DNA of 64,000 nt from Bdellovibrionales bacterium (GTDB lineage: Bacteria; Bdellovibrionota; UBA1018), in contig JAFEAP010000023.1 in NCBI GenBank assembly GCA_018266355.1, forward strand, positions 183,758 to 247,757, read 5' to 3'. Position 1 is the stretch's first letter, and each line of letters opens with the position of its first letter. Of this stretch, positions 8,057 to 16,459 are shown in pieces. Below the pieces are notes generated by a model. It was not told the DNA's origin. It ran no database searches and saw only the letters and a list, made by a program, of their open reading frames with translations. Both the position numbers and the translations under genes were made by a program.

Positions 8057-8374
8057 ATAAGACGAATGGTGCCCGGGACTGGACTCGCGCCCTTGATCCC
8101 GCCCTTCCGGGGCGGGATCGGCGGGACGTCGTGCGCGAGCTAAGCCGCACATCCTGTGCGGCTTACTGCGCGAAACGCCTTCGGCGTTCCCCGCAGTCGC
8201 TCGCTTCGAGTTCGAGTCCAGCCCCGAGAACGACTCCGCGTATCCTTTTCTCCTCCCCCTAAAATTTAAAGCGGTCGAGCTTACCCGAGCGAGTCGCAGG
8301 ACGCGACTCGCCGGGCAGGGCCCGCCAGGAAGGCGTAGCTCAATCGCTTTAAATTTTAGGGGGAGGAGAAAAGG
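8057..8374. repeat. palindromic element A linked to tRNA-Leu 3' end
   Basis: A 31-bp segment at 8057-8087 exactly repeats 8375-8405, which covers the T-arm half, acceptor strand, CCA and trailer of the tRNA-Leu gene. Between the copies lies a highly structured stretch. Outer arms at 8072-8087 and 8213-8228 (14 of 16 complementary) enclose a hairpin 8095-8103/8111-8119. They also enclose a stem 8135-8140/8199-8204 holding two perfect hairpins, 8141-8150/8156-8165 and 8165-8170/8192-8197 (the latter with an inner stem 8174-8179/8183-8188). Next comes a perfect 33-bp inverted repeat, 8241-8273 with 8345-8377, whose loop holds a 9-bp stem 8289-8297/8303-8311. No ORF or integrase is present. It could be a non-autonomous mobile element, a structured RNA or an elaborate tRNA 3' processing or termination region. 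Confidence 0.7.
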
Positions 8375-8405
8375 ATAAGACGAATGGTGCCCGGGACTGG
8401 ACTCG
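8375..8405 (-). repeat. 31-bp direct repeat overlapping tRNA-Leu 3' end
   Basis: This is identical to 8057-8087. It includes the encoded CCA, the acceptor 3' strand and half of the T-arm. A repeated tRNA 3' end is the usual footprint of site-specific integration, but no recombinase gene lies between the copies. Confidence 0.75.
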
Positions 8406-8469
8406 AACCAGCATGCTGTTAGGCGCTCGCCCCTGAAACGAGTGTGTCTACCAATTCCACCACCCGGGC
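8385..8469 (-). tRNA. tRNA-Leu (anticodon CAG)
   Basis: On the minus strand the gene starts GCCCGGGTGGTGGAATTGGT and ends CCCGGGC-A-CCA. The acceptor stem is 7 perfect pairs. The anticodon stem CTCGT/GCGAG encloses loop TTCAGGG with anticodon CAG. A long variable arm and T-loop GTTCGAGTCC follow, as expected for a class II leucine tRNA. CCA is encoded. Leucine CUG is a major codon in this GC-rich genome. Confidence 0.95.
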
Positions 8470-8488
8470 CCATCAGAGAAGAGTCCTC

Positions 8489-8517
8489 GTGTTAGCGAAC
8501 CTCTTCGCTCGGGTCAA
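8489..8517 (-). promoter_or_regulatory. predicted sigma-70 promoter of tRNA-Leu
   Basis: On the minus strand TTGACC (8512-8517), a 17-base spacer and TAACAC (8489-8494) precede the tRNA 5' end by about 20 nt. The -35 is strong, the -10 weak; spacing and position support it. Confidence 0.4.
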
Positions 8518-8522
8518 TCCGA

Positions 8523-8560
8523 GTCGAAGAAAGCCGCGAAAACTCTGTGCTTTCTTCGAC
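8523..8560. other. 12-bp perfect inverted repeat between tRNA-Leu and lipoprotein gene
   Basis: GTCGAAGAAAGC at 8523-8534 and GCTTTCTTCGAC at 8549-8560 form a perfect stem with a 14-nt loop. It lies in the 253-bp divergent region upstream of both tRNA-Leu and the lipoprotein at 8723. The rest of the region (to 8722) is AT-rich near 8610-8645 and probably holds the lipoprotein promoter. It might be a regulator site or part of a leader. Confidence 0.4.
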
Positions 8561-8722
8561 GCCCGTCCAAAAGTTCGACAGAAGAGAGGAGGTCCTCGAG
8601 AAGAGGCCGACTTTAACATATTGTAATTATTGAATTTTATTGATCTTCGAAAATGCCGCAGCTTGGCACGCCTCGCGCAGAAGGGGACCGCGAACACGGT
8701 GTGTGTTTTTGGAGAAAGTTTT

Positions 8723-9541
8723 ATGAAGTCGATGAAGATTTTCGGAATGAGTGTGGCGAGTGCGGTGAGCCTGGTGGCTCTCGTCGGTTGCGGCGGCGGA
8801 AGCAGCAACAACCAAGCGATCCCGACGAGCCCCTACGGTCAGATCAACAACGGCCAAGTCACGCAGAGCTACTCCTGCCAGGCCGGCGGCATCCAGCTGA
8901 GAAACGCCTTCGGCCAAGCCCAGTGCTTCGCGACGACGGACCTCGCGACGGCGTGTAACCAGATCGGCGGCATGCTGACCTCGAACTCGCTCTGCCGCAA
9001 GGAACGCCAGATCCAAGGTTACGCGCGCGGCAGCTTCCGCAACAACGGCGCGATGGCTCCGGACAATATGCCGATCACGCTGAACCTCTTCCCGGGCGAA
9101 GTGGCGAAAGTTTACGGCACCGTCGATTCGCTCACGAGCGTTCCGGCCCAATGGAACGCTCAGCTCATCCAGTTCCAACCGGGCGTCGGCTACGGCGGCG
9201 GCACGGTCGTCGGATCGTCTTCGGGCGACACGACCCGCGTGTCGGATCTCGCGAACCTCTCGATCGTTTCGACCTCGACTTACTCGCAAGGCTACGCGCA
9301 GTACGGTCAGAACGGCGTGTATAACCAGTACGCGAACCAATACGGAAACCAGTACCTCCCGACGCAGTATCCGAACCAATACGGCAGCGTTTGGAACACC
9401 GGCTTCTACAATCAGCCGCAGATGGCGGTTTCGACTCGGTTCGTTCTCCAGCTGATGTTCGAAGGCAAGATCCGCGTGCGCGTCCAAGCCTCCGCGATCT
9501 CGTGCGAAGACGGCCACGGAAACAGCTATCCTTGCCAATAA
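8723..9541 (+). CDS. Gln/Asn/Tyr-rich lipoprotein
   Basis: A 272-residue lipoprotein. ATG 8723 is preceded by GGAG at 8 nt and gives MKSMKIFGMSVASAVSLVAL with lipobox LVGC. The longer in-frame reading to 8630 would hide the signal peptide. The mature part starts CGGGSSNN. A low-complexity Tyr/Gln/Asn stretch (YGQNGVYNQYANQYGNQYL) occupies about residues 195-230. The C-terminal strand-like segment carries a Cys pair (SCEDGHGNSYPC). It resembles the Cys-rich lipoprotein at 6064 in tether and composition. Function unknown. Confidence 0.65.
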   Translation: MKSMKIFGMSVASAVSLVALVGCGGGSSNNQAIPTSPYGQINNGQVTQSYSCQAGGIQLRNAFGQAQCFATTDLATACNQIGGMLTSNSLCRKERQIQGYARGSFRNNGAMAPDNMPITLNLFPGEVAKVYGTVDSLTSVPAQWNAQLIQFQPGVGYGGGTVVGSSSGDTTRVSDLANLSIVSTSTYSQGYAQYGQNGVYNQYANQYGNQYLPTQYPNQYGSVWNTGFYNQPQMAVSTRFVLQLMFEGKIRVRVQASAISCEDGHGNSYPCQ

Positions 9542-9568
9542 GTTTCGGCTAGCCTCTTAAAAGAGGCG

Positions 9569-11998
9569 ATGAGTCGAAACGATCGGCGCGGCAAGCGTCC
9601 CGAAAAGAAATCCGAAAGAAAACTCGGAAAGCGTTCCGACGAAGCTCCGCGAGAATCTCGCGGAGCTTTCGTGTTTACGGACCGCTCGGGAAAACAGCAC
9701 ACCCTCGGTGCGCGTCCCGGAGGAACCGGCGGTCGCCCGAGCCCGGGTCCGACGCCGGCCGATAAGCCCGCGCGAGGTCCTTCTCCGAAGCCTTCGTCCG
9801 GTCCGAAGCCCGCGCGCGTCGCGGAATCGGGAAGGGACTGGGAGCGGGACGGCGGTCGTCACGCGCGCGACCGAAAGGACGCCAAAGGAAAAGGGAAACG
9901 TACCGGGCGAGGGCACGGACGGGAAGAGCGTAACGACCGAACCGATCGGCACGAGTACGGCGATCGTCGCGAACGCACCGATCGTCATGGCCGGGGGCAC
10001 GGACACGGCTCGAAGGGAAAGCGCTCCGCTAAACACGAAGCGCGCCAGGCGATGAACGCCGCCGCCGAACGCGGCAGCTTCAAATTGAAAGCTCGCATCG
10101 ACAAGAACCGGAAAGGCTTCGGCTTCCTCCAATTCGAAAGCCGCGAATACGAGGACGCCTTCCTCAATCCGCACGAAGCCGAGCGGTTCTTCCACGGCGA
10201 CCGCGTCGAGGCGACGGTCACTCCCCGCGGCGAAGTCGTCGACGTGCGCGTGCTCGAGCACCGTTTTCGCGAACTCGTCGGTCGATACTATCCGGCGGGC
10301 AAGTCGGGAATGGTCGTTTACGAACGGAAAAAGGCGCGCGAGGAGCTGACGACCGTCGGCGATTCGCGGGGCGCGCGTTCGCGCGACTGGGTCCGGGCGA
10401 AAGTGATCTATCCCGAGGAAGAATTCGGGCGGGTGACCTGCGAAGTCCTCGAAGTCTACGGCCAGGAATTGCCCGCGCGGGCCGATATCCAGATGGTTTC
10501 CGCCGAGTACAGCCTCGTCGAAGAGCATTCCGCCGAGGCGGTCGCGGAGGCCGAGAGTTTCACGCTCGACTTGAACGATCCCCACCGGACGGACCTGCGG
10601 CACGTCCCGTTCATCACGATCGACGGGGAAACCGCGCGCGATTTCGACGACGCCGTCTACGTCGAGCGTACCGCGGGCGGGGGATTCACGCTTTGGGTCG
10701 CGATCGCGGACGTTTCGCACTACGTGCGGCCGGGCACCGCGCTCGACGACGAAGCCCTTTCGCGCGGTACCTCGGTCTACTTTCCCGAACGGGCCTTCCA
10801 CATGCTCCCGCGCGCGCTCTCGGAAAACCTTTGTTCGCTCCGCCCCGACGGCCCCCGGCTGACGATGACGTCGAAAATCGAGTACGATCGGCAAGGGAAG
10901 AAGATCGGCGTCGAGGTCATGAACTCCCTCATCCACAGCCGGCGCCGGGCGACCTATAACGAGATCCAAGCCGAAGCCGACGCGAACGCGGGCGATCCGG
11001 ACTGGGAATTCCGCGCGCACTACGATCTCTACGCGATCCTTCGCCGATCGCGGAACGAGCGCGGATCGATCGACTTTGATCTGCCGGAAGCCGAGGTCCG
11101 CGTCGATCCGGACGGCGAGCCGATCTCGATCAAGAATCGTCCGCGAAAAGACGCCCACCGTCTCATCGAGGAATTCATGATCGCGGCGAACGAATCCGTC
11201 ACCGAGTGGGCGCTCGCCCGGAAGTGGCCGTTCGTCTACCGCGTTCACGAAGAGCCTGCGCGCCAGGCGATGCTTCGGTTCCAGGAGCTTTGCGCGAACT
11301 ACGGCGTCTCGTTCGCCTATAACGAGAAGAACCTCCCCGAACAGCTCAACAAAGTCGTGAAGGAGATCGAAGGCAATCCGGCCGCGACGCTCCTGAACAC
11401 CGCACTCCTCCGCTCGATGGCCCAGGCCCACTACAGCTCCGTCTACGGCGAACATTTCGGCCTCGCTTCGCGCGCCTATACCCACTTCACTTCGCCGATC
11501 CGGCGTTACCCCGACCTCGTCGTGCACCGGATGCTTAAACTCGCGCTCGAACACGAACGGGCGAAACGGAAACTCCCGGAATCGGAACGCGAAGAGATCG
11601 AGACGGAACTCGCCGAGATCACCGAGCACTGCAGCTACCGCGAACGGATCGCGGCGGACGCGGAACGCGAATCGATCAAGCTGAAGCAGACCCGGATCAT
11701 GCTCAAGGAAGTCGGAAACGAGTTCGATGCGAAGATCGGCGGCATGAACGAAAACGGCATGTTCGCCGCCATCTCGGATCCGTTCGTCGAGGGGTTCATT
11801 TCCCAAGACTCGATGAGCGACGACTTCTATACCTTCAACGAGGACCGGATGGTCTTCGTCGGAAAACGTTCGAAGAAGACCTATAAGGTCGGGGACGCCG
11901 TCCGCGTGCGGGTCGACCTCGTCGATATCGACCTCCGCCGCATCGATCTCGCGGTAATTTCTGCCGAGACGAACCGCGCCAAGCCCGTCGATCGCTGA
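9569..11998 (+). CDS. rnr: ribonuclease R
   Basis: A 3'-5' exoribonuclease of the RNB family that degrades structured RNA and takes part in RNA quality control. The 809 residues contain a basic, low-complexity N-terminal extension (1 to about 165, rich in Arg, Gly, Lys, Pro, Asp and His) and a cold-shock/OB domain (from about 170, KNRKGFGFLQFESREYED). The RNB catalytic domain follows, with the metal-binding motif DGETARDFDDAVYV (from about 349) and SVYFPERAFHMLPRALSENL. An S1 domain occupies about 715-805. The start follows AAAGAGG. An internal Met near residue 162 could give a product without the extension. Confidence 0.93.
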   Translation: MSRNDRRGKRPEKKSERKLGKRSDEAPRESRGAFVFTDRSGKQHTLGARPGGTGGRPSPGPTPADKPARGPSPKPSSGPKPARVAESGRDWERDGGRHARDRKDAKGKGKRTGRGHGREERNDRTDRHEYGDRRERTDRHGRGHGHGSKGKRSAKHEARQAMNAAAERGSFKLKARIDKNRKGFGFLQFESREYEDAFLNPHEAERFFHGDRVEATVTPRGEVVDVRVLEHRFRELVGRYYPAGKSGMVVYERKKAREELTTVGDSRGARSRDWVRAKVIYPEEEFGRVTCEVLEVYGQELPARADIQMVSAEYSLVEEHSAEAVAEAESFTLDLNDPHRTDLRHVPFITIDGETARDFDDAVYVERTAGGGFTLWVAIADVSHYVRPGTALDDEALSRGTSVYFPERAFHMLPRALSENLCSLRPDGPRLTMTSKIEYDRQGKKIGVEVMNSLIHSRRRATYNEIQAEADANAGDPDWEFRAHYDLYAILRRSRNERGSIDFDLPEAEVRVDPDGEPISIKNRPRKDAHRLIEEFMIAANESVTEWALARKWPFVYRVHEEPARQAMLRFQELCANYGVSFAYNEKNLPEQLNKVVKEIEGNPAATLLNTALLRSMAQAHYSSVYGEHFGLASRAYTHFTSPIRRYPDLVVHRMLKLALEHERAKRKLPESEREEIETELAEITEHCSYRERIAADAERESIKLKQTRIMLKEVGNEFDAKIGGMNENGMFAAISDPFVEGFISQDSMSDDFYTFNEDRMVFVGKRSKKTYKVGDAVRVRVDLVDIDLRRIDLAVISAETNRAKPVDR

Positions 11999-12044
11999 AT
12001 CTCTTCCTCTACTTCCCGATGGATTCGTGAGATTCTGAGGGGAC

Positions 12045-13703
12045 ATGCAGTGGCTTCGCCGAAGTCGACAATTCGGTTTGGCGGTACGGAATGCGGGACG
12101 CTTGCGCGAGATCCTCGGGGTCTTCGCACGCCACGGCTTTACCGACGTGACCGAACGCATGGGACTCGACCGTTTCGTTCCCGCGCGACTCTCGTCTCTG
12201 ATCGACGAAGCGGGCGACCGGCCTTCGGAAGAGCGGCTCCGGCTCGCCTTCGAACAACTCGGTCCGACGTTCATCAAGTTCGGCCAGGTGCTCGCCGCGC
12301 GCCCGGACCTCGTTCCGGAGACGTTCGTCGAGGAGCTGAAGAAACTCCAGGACGACGTGAAGACGCTGCCGTTCGAGACCGTGAAGGCGGTCGTCGAACG
12401 CGAACTCGGACGTCCGATTTCCGAAGCTTTCCGGAGTTTCGAGGAGAAACCGATCGCCGCGGCCAGCATCGCCCAGGTTCACGGCGCCGTCCTCCATAGC
12501 GGCGAGAACGTCGTGCTGAAGATCCAGCGCCCGGGTATCGAAGGGATCATCAACCAGGACGTCCAGCTGATCGAGTTCCTCGCGAAACTCCTCGAGCGTT
12601 ACGTCCCGGAGTCGCGGATCTTCGGGCCGACGATCATCGTGAACGAGTTTTTCCGGACCCTTAAACTCGAACTCGACTTCAATATCGAGTCGAACAACAT
12701 CACGCGCATCACGGAGAACCTCCGCGACTTCCCCGACGTTCGGGTCCCGAAGGTTTACCGGGAATACTCGACCCGCCGGATCCTCGCCCTCGAACGTTTC
12801 TACGGAACGCCGCTTTCGAACCTGGCCGAGGTGAAACGCCAGGGATTCGACTTGAAGCGGCTGAACGAAATCGGCGCGCGCGCCTTCTTCAAGTCGGTCG
12901 TGAAGGACGGGATTTTCCATGGCGACCTGCACGGCGGGAATATCTTCGTCCTCGCGGACGGAAAGCTCGGCCTCATCGACTTCGGGATCGTCGGGCGACT
13001 CTCGCGACGGTCGAGAGGGCAGTTCGCGTCGATGGTCATGGCGATCATCACGGAGGATTTCGAAGCGCTCTGTTACCAGTACGCCGAGCTCGGATCGGCC
13101 GGACCCGCCGTCGACTTCGAGGGGTTCCAGCGCGAAGTGCGGAACGCGCTTTCGCCGTACCTCGGGCTCAAGGCGAAGGAAATCAACTCCGGCCAGATCT
13201 TGATCGAGGCGACGAAGATCGCGACGAAGTATCAGATCCGCGTACCCGGCGATTGGATGATCGTGTTCAAAGCGCTCTTCACTGTCGAAGGACTCGGTCG
13301 GGCGCTCGATCCGGATTTCGACATGATCGCCCTCGGCCGGGAACTCCTCGCCGATCTGGTGAAGGAACAGGTTTCTCCGGAACATTTCGCGAAGGACGCC
13401 GCGTGGGTCGCGAAGGATTTGATGGCGCTTTCCCTCGTGCTGCCGCGCCAGATCCGGTGGATGTTCCGGAAATGGAACGCCGACGGATTCGCGTTCGAGG
13501 TGAAGTCCCCGCAGCTCGAAGCGCTCGGGGAAACCCTCGAAAGGAACAACCGGAAGCTGAGTCTCTCCGTCCTCGCCGGAGGGTTCGCGATCGCGGGCGC
13601 CCTTTCGCTCAGCGCGCCGGATCACATCCACCGGTTCAAGGATTATCCCGTGCCGGCGATTTTCCTCTTTATCTTGTCGTTCCTGACCTGGCTCCGGACT
13701 TAG
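12045..13703 (+). CDS. UbiB/ABC1-family atypical kinase
   Basis: A 552-residue AarF/UbiB protein; the family supports ubiquinone or other isoprenoid-lipid metabolism with an atypical ATPase/kinase fold. Visible motifs are KFGQ (TFIKFGQVLAARPDL, near residue 75), AAASIAQVHGA (ATP-loop region), the catalytic loop HGDLHGGN (near 292) and DFG (near 312). The C-terminus ends in hydrophobic segments (about 505-550), as expected for membrane anchoring. The ribosome site GAGGGG precedes ATG. The gene follows rnr by 46 nt. Specific quinone role is by family inference. Confidence 0.88.
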   Translation: MQWLRRSRQFGLAVRNAGRLREILGVFARHGFTDVTERMGLDRFVPARLSSLIDEAGDRPSEERLRLAFEQLGPTFIKFGQVLAARPDLVPETFVEELKKLQDDVKTLPFETVKAVVERELGRPISEAFRSFEEKPIAAASIAQVHGAVLHSGENVVLKIQRPGIEGIINQDVQLIEFLAKLLERYVPESRIFGPTIIVNEFFRTLKLELDFNIESNNITRITENLRDFPDVRVPKVYREYSTRRILALERFYGTPLSNLAEVKRQGFDLKRLNEIGARAFFKSVVKDGIFHGDLHGGNIFVLADGKLGLIDFGIVGRLSRRSRGQFASMVMAIITEDFEALCYQYAELGSAGPAVDFEGFQREVRNALSPYLGLKAKEINSGQILIEATKIATKYQIRVPGDWMIVFKALFTVEGLGRALDPDFDMIALGRELLADLVKEQVSPEHFAKDAAWVAKDLMALSLVLPRQIRWMFRKWNADGFAFEVKSPQLEALGETLERNNRKLSLSVLAGGFAIAGALSLSAPDHIHRFKDYPVPAIFLFILSFLTWLRT

Positions 13704-13718
13704 GACCGATCCGACGGG

Positions 13719-13907
13719 TCAGACCTGGCCGCCTTGCTTCGTGCGGATCTTCACGTCCTCGCCGACGATTCGGACCTGAACGTCAATCGGTCGACAGCAG
13801 ACTTCGCAATCGTAGACGAAACTTTGGTCGTCGCCCTCGGACGGGTCGACGAGAATCGAGAACGATTCCCAGCAGTAAGGACATTGGATGAGGCGTTCGT
13901 CGAGCAT
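13719..13907 (-). CDS. CPXCG-motif zinc-ribbon protein
   Basis: A 62-residue cytoplasmic protein with Cys9-Pro-Tyr-Cys12 and Cys34-x2-Cys37-Cys38, a four-cysteine zinc ribbon of the CPXCG family (Pfam PF14255). Typical family features are the WESF motif after the first pair, the acidic SEGDDQSFVYD linker and CEVCCRPI. The molecular role of the family is unknown. It converges with the UbiB-like gene (15 bp between ends). Confidence 0.85.
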   Translation of the reverse strand: MLDERLIQCPYCWESFSILVDPSEGDDQSFVYDCEVCCRPIDVQVRIVGEDVKIRTKQGGQV

Positions 13908-14026
13908 AGGAATTCTTTGCCGATTGTTCCGTTAAGTCCCGGCTTTGACAATCGAAAGTGGCGGTCTCGAAACCGAAATCGTCGCTCGCGGACGCTCCCG
14001 TCCGGTGTGTGTGGGGTCTATAACTT

Positions 14027-15667
14027 ATGCGGAAACTCTCCGGGTTTTTCATCGCCCTCGTCGCGTTCCTTTTTCTCGGACTCGCCTACGCGCGCCTCGC
14101 GCACGCGGAGGACGCGAATTGCGAGTCGGACCTCTCTAAAAAGATCGTCGAAATCGCGAAGGGCGACGGGAACATGAAGATCCTCGATCTCCAACTCGAG
14201 ATCACGGCGCTCAAACTCGCGCGCGAGACGGTCGAAAACGGAGAGGGAACGATCGAGCGCTCGATCCGCAAGCAACAGGCCGTCCTCGATAAGCTCGACG
14301 ACAAGGGTGTCCGCGATCAACTGAAGGCGCTCTATCTGCGTTACGGTCAGACCGAAGACCAAGCGAAAATCCAGGAAGCCATCGACGCGGTCGGAGCGAC
14401 CGCCGATAAAGCCAAGAAAGCGACTTACTTCAAGCGCGAGCTTCGTTTCAAAAACCGCGACCTTTCGGCGTATGTTTATTTGAAAGCGCACACCGACGAA
14501 AAGCCGTATTTCGACGACGTCGACGCGTCGATCCTCTGGTATCAGTCGGAAATTTCCGAAGGCATCGAAGACCAGTCCTACCGCGGATCAGCCGCGGCGA
14601 ATCTCCAGGAAGTCTCGACGAAAGTCGCGCACCTCCTCGGCGTCACCGGGACGACTCCGAAGACGGCGAGCGAGCTGGATCAGCTCATCGCCGAGCACGA
14701 ACAGATCCTCGGCCAAGCGTTCGATCAGATCCAGTCCGATTACGCCGAAGATTTGAAGAAAAGCTGCGAAGAGATGAAAACCTGCTCGGAATGCGCGGTG
14801 ACGGACGCGAAAAACCGCATCACCGACGAGCATCGGGCGAAAGCGATGAAGATGGCGATCACTGCGATCGTCGCGGAGATGCAGAAGGATGCTCCGACGC
14901 GCGAAGCGGCGATCAAGAAGGTCGCTGACGAGCTGAAGGCAAAGGGTATCAAAGTCGAACGGCTCTCCGAAGAAAACACGACCACTCAAGGCGCAACCAC
15001 TCAAGGCGCAACCACTCAAGGCGCAACCACCCAAGGCGCGACCACCCAAGGCGCGACCACTCAAGGCGCGACCACTCAAGGCGCGACCACTCAAGGCGCG
15101 ACCACTCAAGGCGCGACCACCGGAAAAATTACGACCTCTTCAGACAGCTCGCTTGTCGACAAGTCGAGCTGGACTCTGATCGAGACCCAAAAGGAGCAGT
15201 TGACGACGAACGCGGCCGACGCCACCAAGGTCGTAATCAAGGGTTACGATGCGTTGAAGAAAAGCACCACGAGCGCGACGTCGACCGTCGGCGCGAATTC
15301 TCTGATCAAGGTGAGCCGTGAGCCCGCCAGCCCCCAAGTCATGGAGCAGAATAAGCAGGCCGTTCTCGGACGGATTAGCATGAGCACGATGTCCCCATTT
15401 CCTCTCGGAAAGGATCCTCTGACGGGCAAAAGCGCGAAGCTGACGTATCCGCCGGCGATCGGGAATTGTCCGGCCGCCTATTATCAAACCGGCGGTAAAA
15501 TCGTCTTCCGAATTTCCTCGAAGAACTTCGTGACCGTTTGCGAGACCAGTTACGATGCGCCGGGCATCATGATCCAAAACAAGTGGGACGCCGCCCTCGC
15601 CCTCGAAGCCTGCAAACTCGGCCCGTCCGGTCTTGACGTAAAATCGATCTGCGATAAGACCGATTGA
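14027..15667 (+). CDS. secreted protein with TTQGA tandem repeats
   Basis: A 546-residue exported protein with a signal peptide MRKLSGFFIALVAFLFLGLA, likely cleaved at AHA-EDANC. Residues about 25-320 are helical and charged, with a cysteine pair CEEMKTCSEC. Residues 319-363 are nine exact copies of the pentapeptide TTQGA. The C-terminal 180 residues contain three cysteines (GNCPAAYYQTGG, VTVCETSY, LEACKLG) and a mixed fold. I do not recognise the domains. The repeat could act as a flexible, possibly glycosylated spacer between two folded parts. Its stop codon overlaps the start of the SDR gene by one base, so the two are translationally coupled. Confidence 0.65.
   Translation: MRKLSGFFIALVAFLFLGLAYARLAHAEDANCESDLSKKIVEIAKGDGNMKILDLQLEITALKLARETVENGEGTIERSIRKQQAVLDKLDDKGVRDQLKALYLRYGQTEDQAKIQEAIDAVGATADKAKKATYFKRELRFKNRDLSAYVYLKAHTDEKPYFDDVDASILWYQSEISEGIEDQSYRGSAAANLQEVSTKVAHLLGVTGTTPKTASELDQLIAEHEQILGQAFDQIQSDYAEDLKKSCEEMKTCSECAVTDAKNRITDEHRAKAMKMAITAIVAEMQKDAPTREAAIKKVADELKAKGIKVERLSEENTTTQGATTQGATTQGATTQGATTQGATTQGATTQGATTQGATTQGATTGKITTSSDSSLVDKSSWTLIETQKEQLTTNAADATKVVIKGYDALKKSTTSATSTVGANSLIKVSREPASPQVMEQNKQAVLGRISMSTMSPFPLGKDPLTGKSAKLTYPPAIGNCPAAYYQTGGKIVFRISSKNFVTVCETSYDAPGIMIQNKWDAALALEACKLGPSGLDVKSICDKTD
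14981..15115 (+). repeat. 15-bp minisatellite, nine units, in frame
   Basis: Nine head-to-tail copies of ACCACYCAAGGCGCR encode TTQGA nine times. Variants are ordered: three GCA copies first, then GCG copies, with two ACC-ACC copies in the middle. Near identity at DNA level suggests recent slippage expansion. The 15-bp unit keeps the frame, so length changes alter only spacer length. Confidence 0.95.
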
Positions 15668-16440
15668 TGTCGAAATCGAACGGAACCGTGTTCATCACGG
15701 GCGGAAGCGGAGGCATCGGCGCCGCGACCGCCGAACTTTTCGCTCGCGATCGCCGGCCGCTCATCCTTTGGGCCCGGCGCCGCGAAAAACTCGATTCGGT
15801 GGCGAAGCGGTGCCGCGATCTCGGGGCCCCTTCCGTCCACGTCGCGGAAATCGACGTGCGCGACCGGACGGCGATCGACGCCGAAATCCGGAAGAACGAG
15901 GCGCTTTACCGCGCCGTGGACATTCTGATCAATAACGCCGGACTCGCGAAGGGGATGGTCCCGTTCCAAGACGCGAAACCGGAAGACTTCGCGGTCATGA
16001 TCGACACGAACCTCACGGGTTTCCTTCACGTGACCCAGGCGATCCTTCCTTTCTTTCTGGCGAATGATCGGGGGCACCTCGTGCACCTCGGGTCCGCGGC
16101 CGCGCGCTGGGCCTATCCGAAGGGCCACGTCTACTGCGCGACGAAGGCGGCCGTCCATTCCCTCACGGAGACGCTCCGCCTCGATTTGAACGGGACCGCG
16201 ATCCGCGTGACCGAGATCTCGCCCGGGATGGTGAACACGGATTTCAGCACCGTGCGTTTCGGGGATGCCGAGCGCGCGAAGGCCGTTTACGCGGGGATGA
16301 CGCCGCTCCTGGCCGAAGATATCGCGGATACGATCCATTGGGCGGCGACCCGCCCGGCCCACGTGAATATCCAGGAAATGGTGATTTACCCGGTCGCCCA
16401 GGCGAATACGACCCTGGTTTCCCGTCGACCGAATCCCTAG
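15667..16440 (+). CDS. SDR-family NAD(P)-dependent oxidoreductase
   Basis: A 257-residue short-chain dehydrogenase. It has the cofactor motif TGGSGGIGAA near the N-terminus, NNAG in the middle and an active site with Ser (HLGSAAA), Tyr-x3-Lys (YCATK) and the conserved ISPGMVNTDF. It resembles YdfG-type 3-hydroxy-acid dehydrogenases (substrates such as serine or 3-hydroxypropionate), but specificity cannot be read. ATG 15667 overlaps the upstream stop (TGATG), so it is coupled to the TTQGA-repeat gene; the functional link is unclear. Confidence 0.85.
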   Translation: MSKSNGTVFITGGSGGIGAATAELFARDRRPLILWARRREKLDSVAKRCRDLGAPSVHVAEIDVRDRTAIDAEIRKNEALYRAVDILINNAGLAKGMVPFQDAKPEDFAVMIDTNLTGFLHVTQAILPFFLANDRGHLVHLGSAAARWAYPKGHVYCATKAAVHSLTETLRLDLNGTAIRVTEISPGMVNTDFSTVRFGDAERAKAVYAGMTPLLAEDIADTIHWAATRPAHVNIQEMVIYPVAQANTTLVSRRPNP

Positions 16441-16459
16441 CTCGCGGTAAACCGGAAGC

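Noticed and set aside
8057..8230. Second complete tRNA gene next to tRNA-Leu
   Set aside because: Only the T-arm half, acceptor strand and CCA are present; no D-arm or anticodon stem of normal size can be drawn.
8041..8470. Genomic island with tRNA integration
   Set aside because: No integrase, no cargo genes, and the segment between repeats is below 300 bp; the repeat is better treated as part of a small element.
9557..12469. A 970-residue open frame opposite rnr and ubiB
   Set aside because: It is a shadow: composition rich in Arg/Asp/Val without domains, opposite two clear genes. GC-rich codon bias produces such frames.
14981..15115. CRISPR-like array
   Set aside because: Units are contiguous 15-mers with no spacers and are in frame within a coding region.
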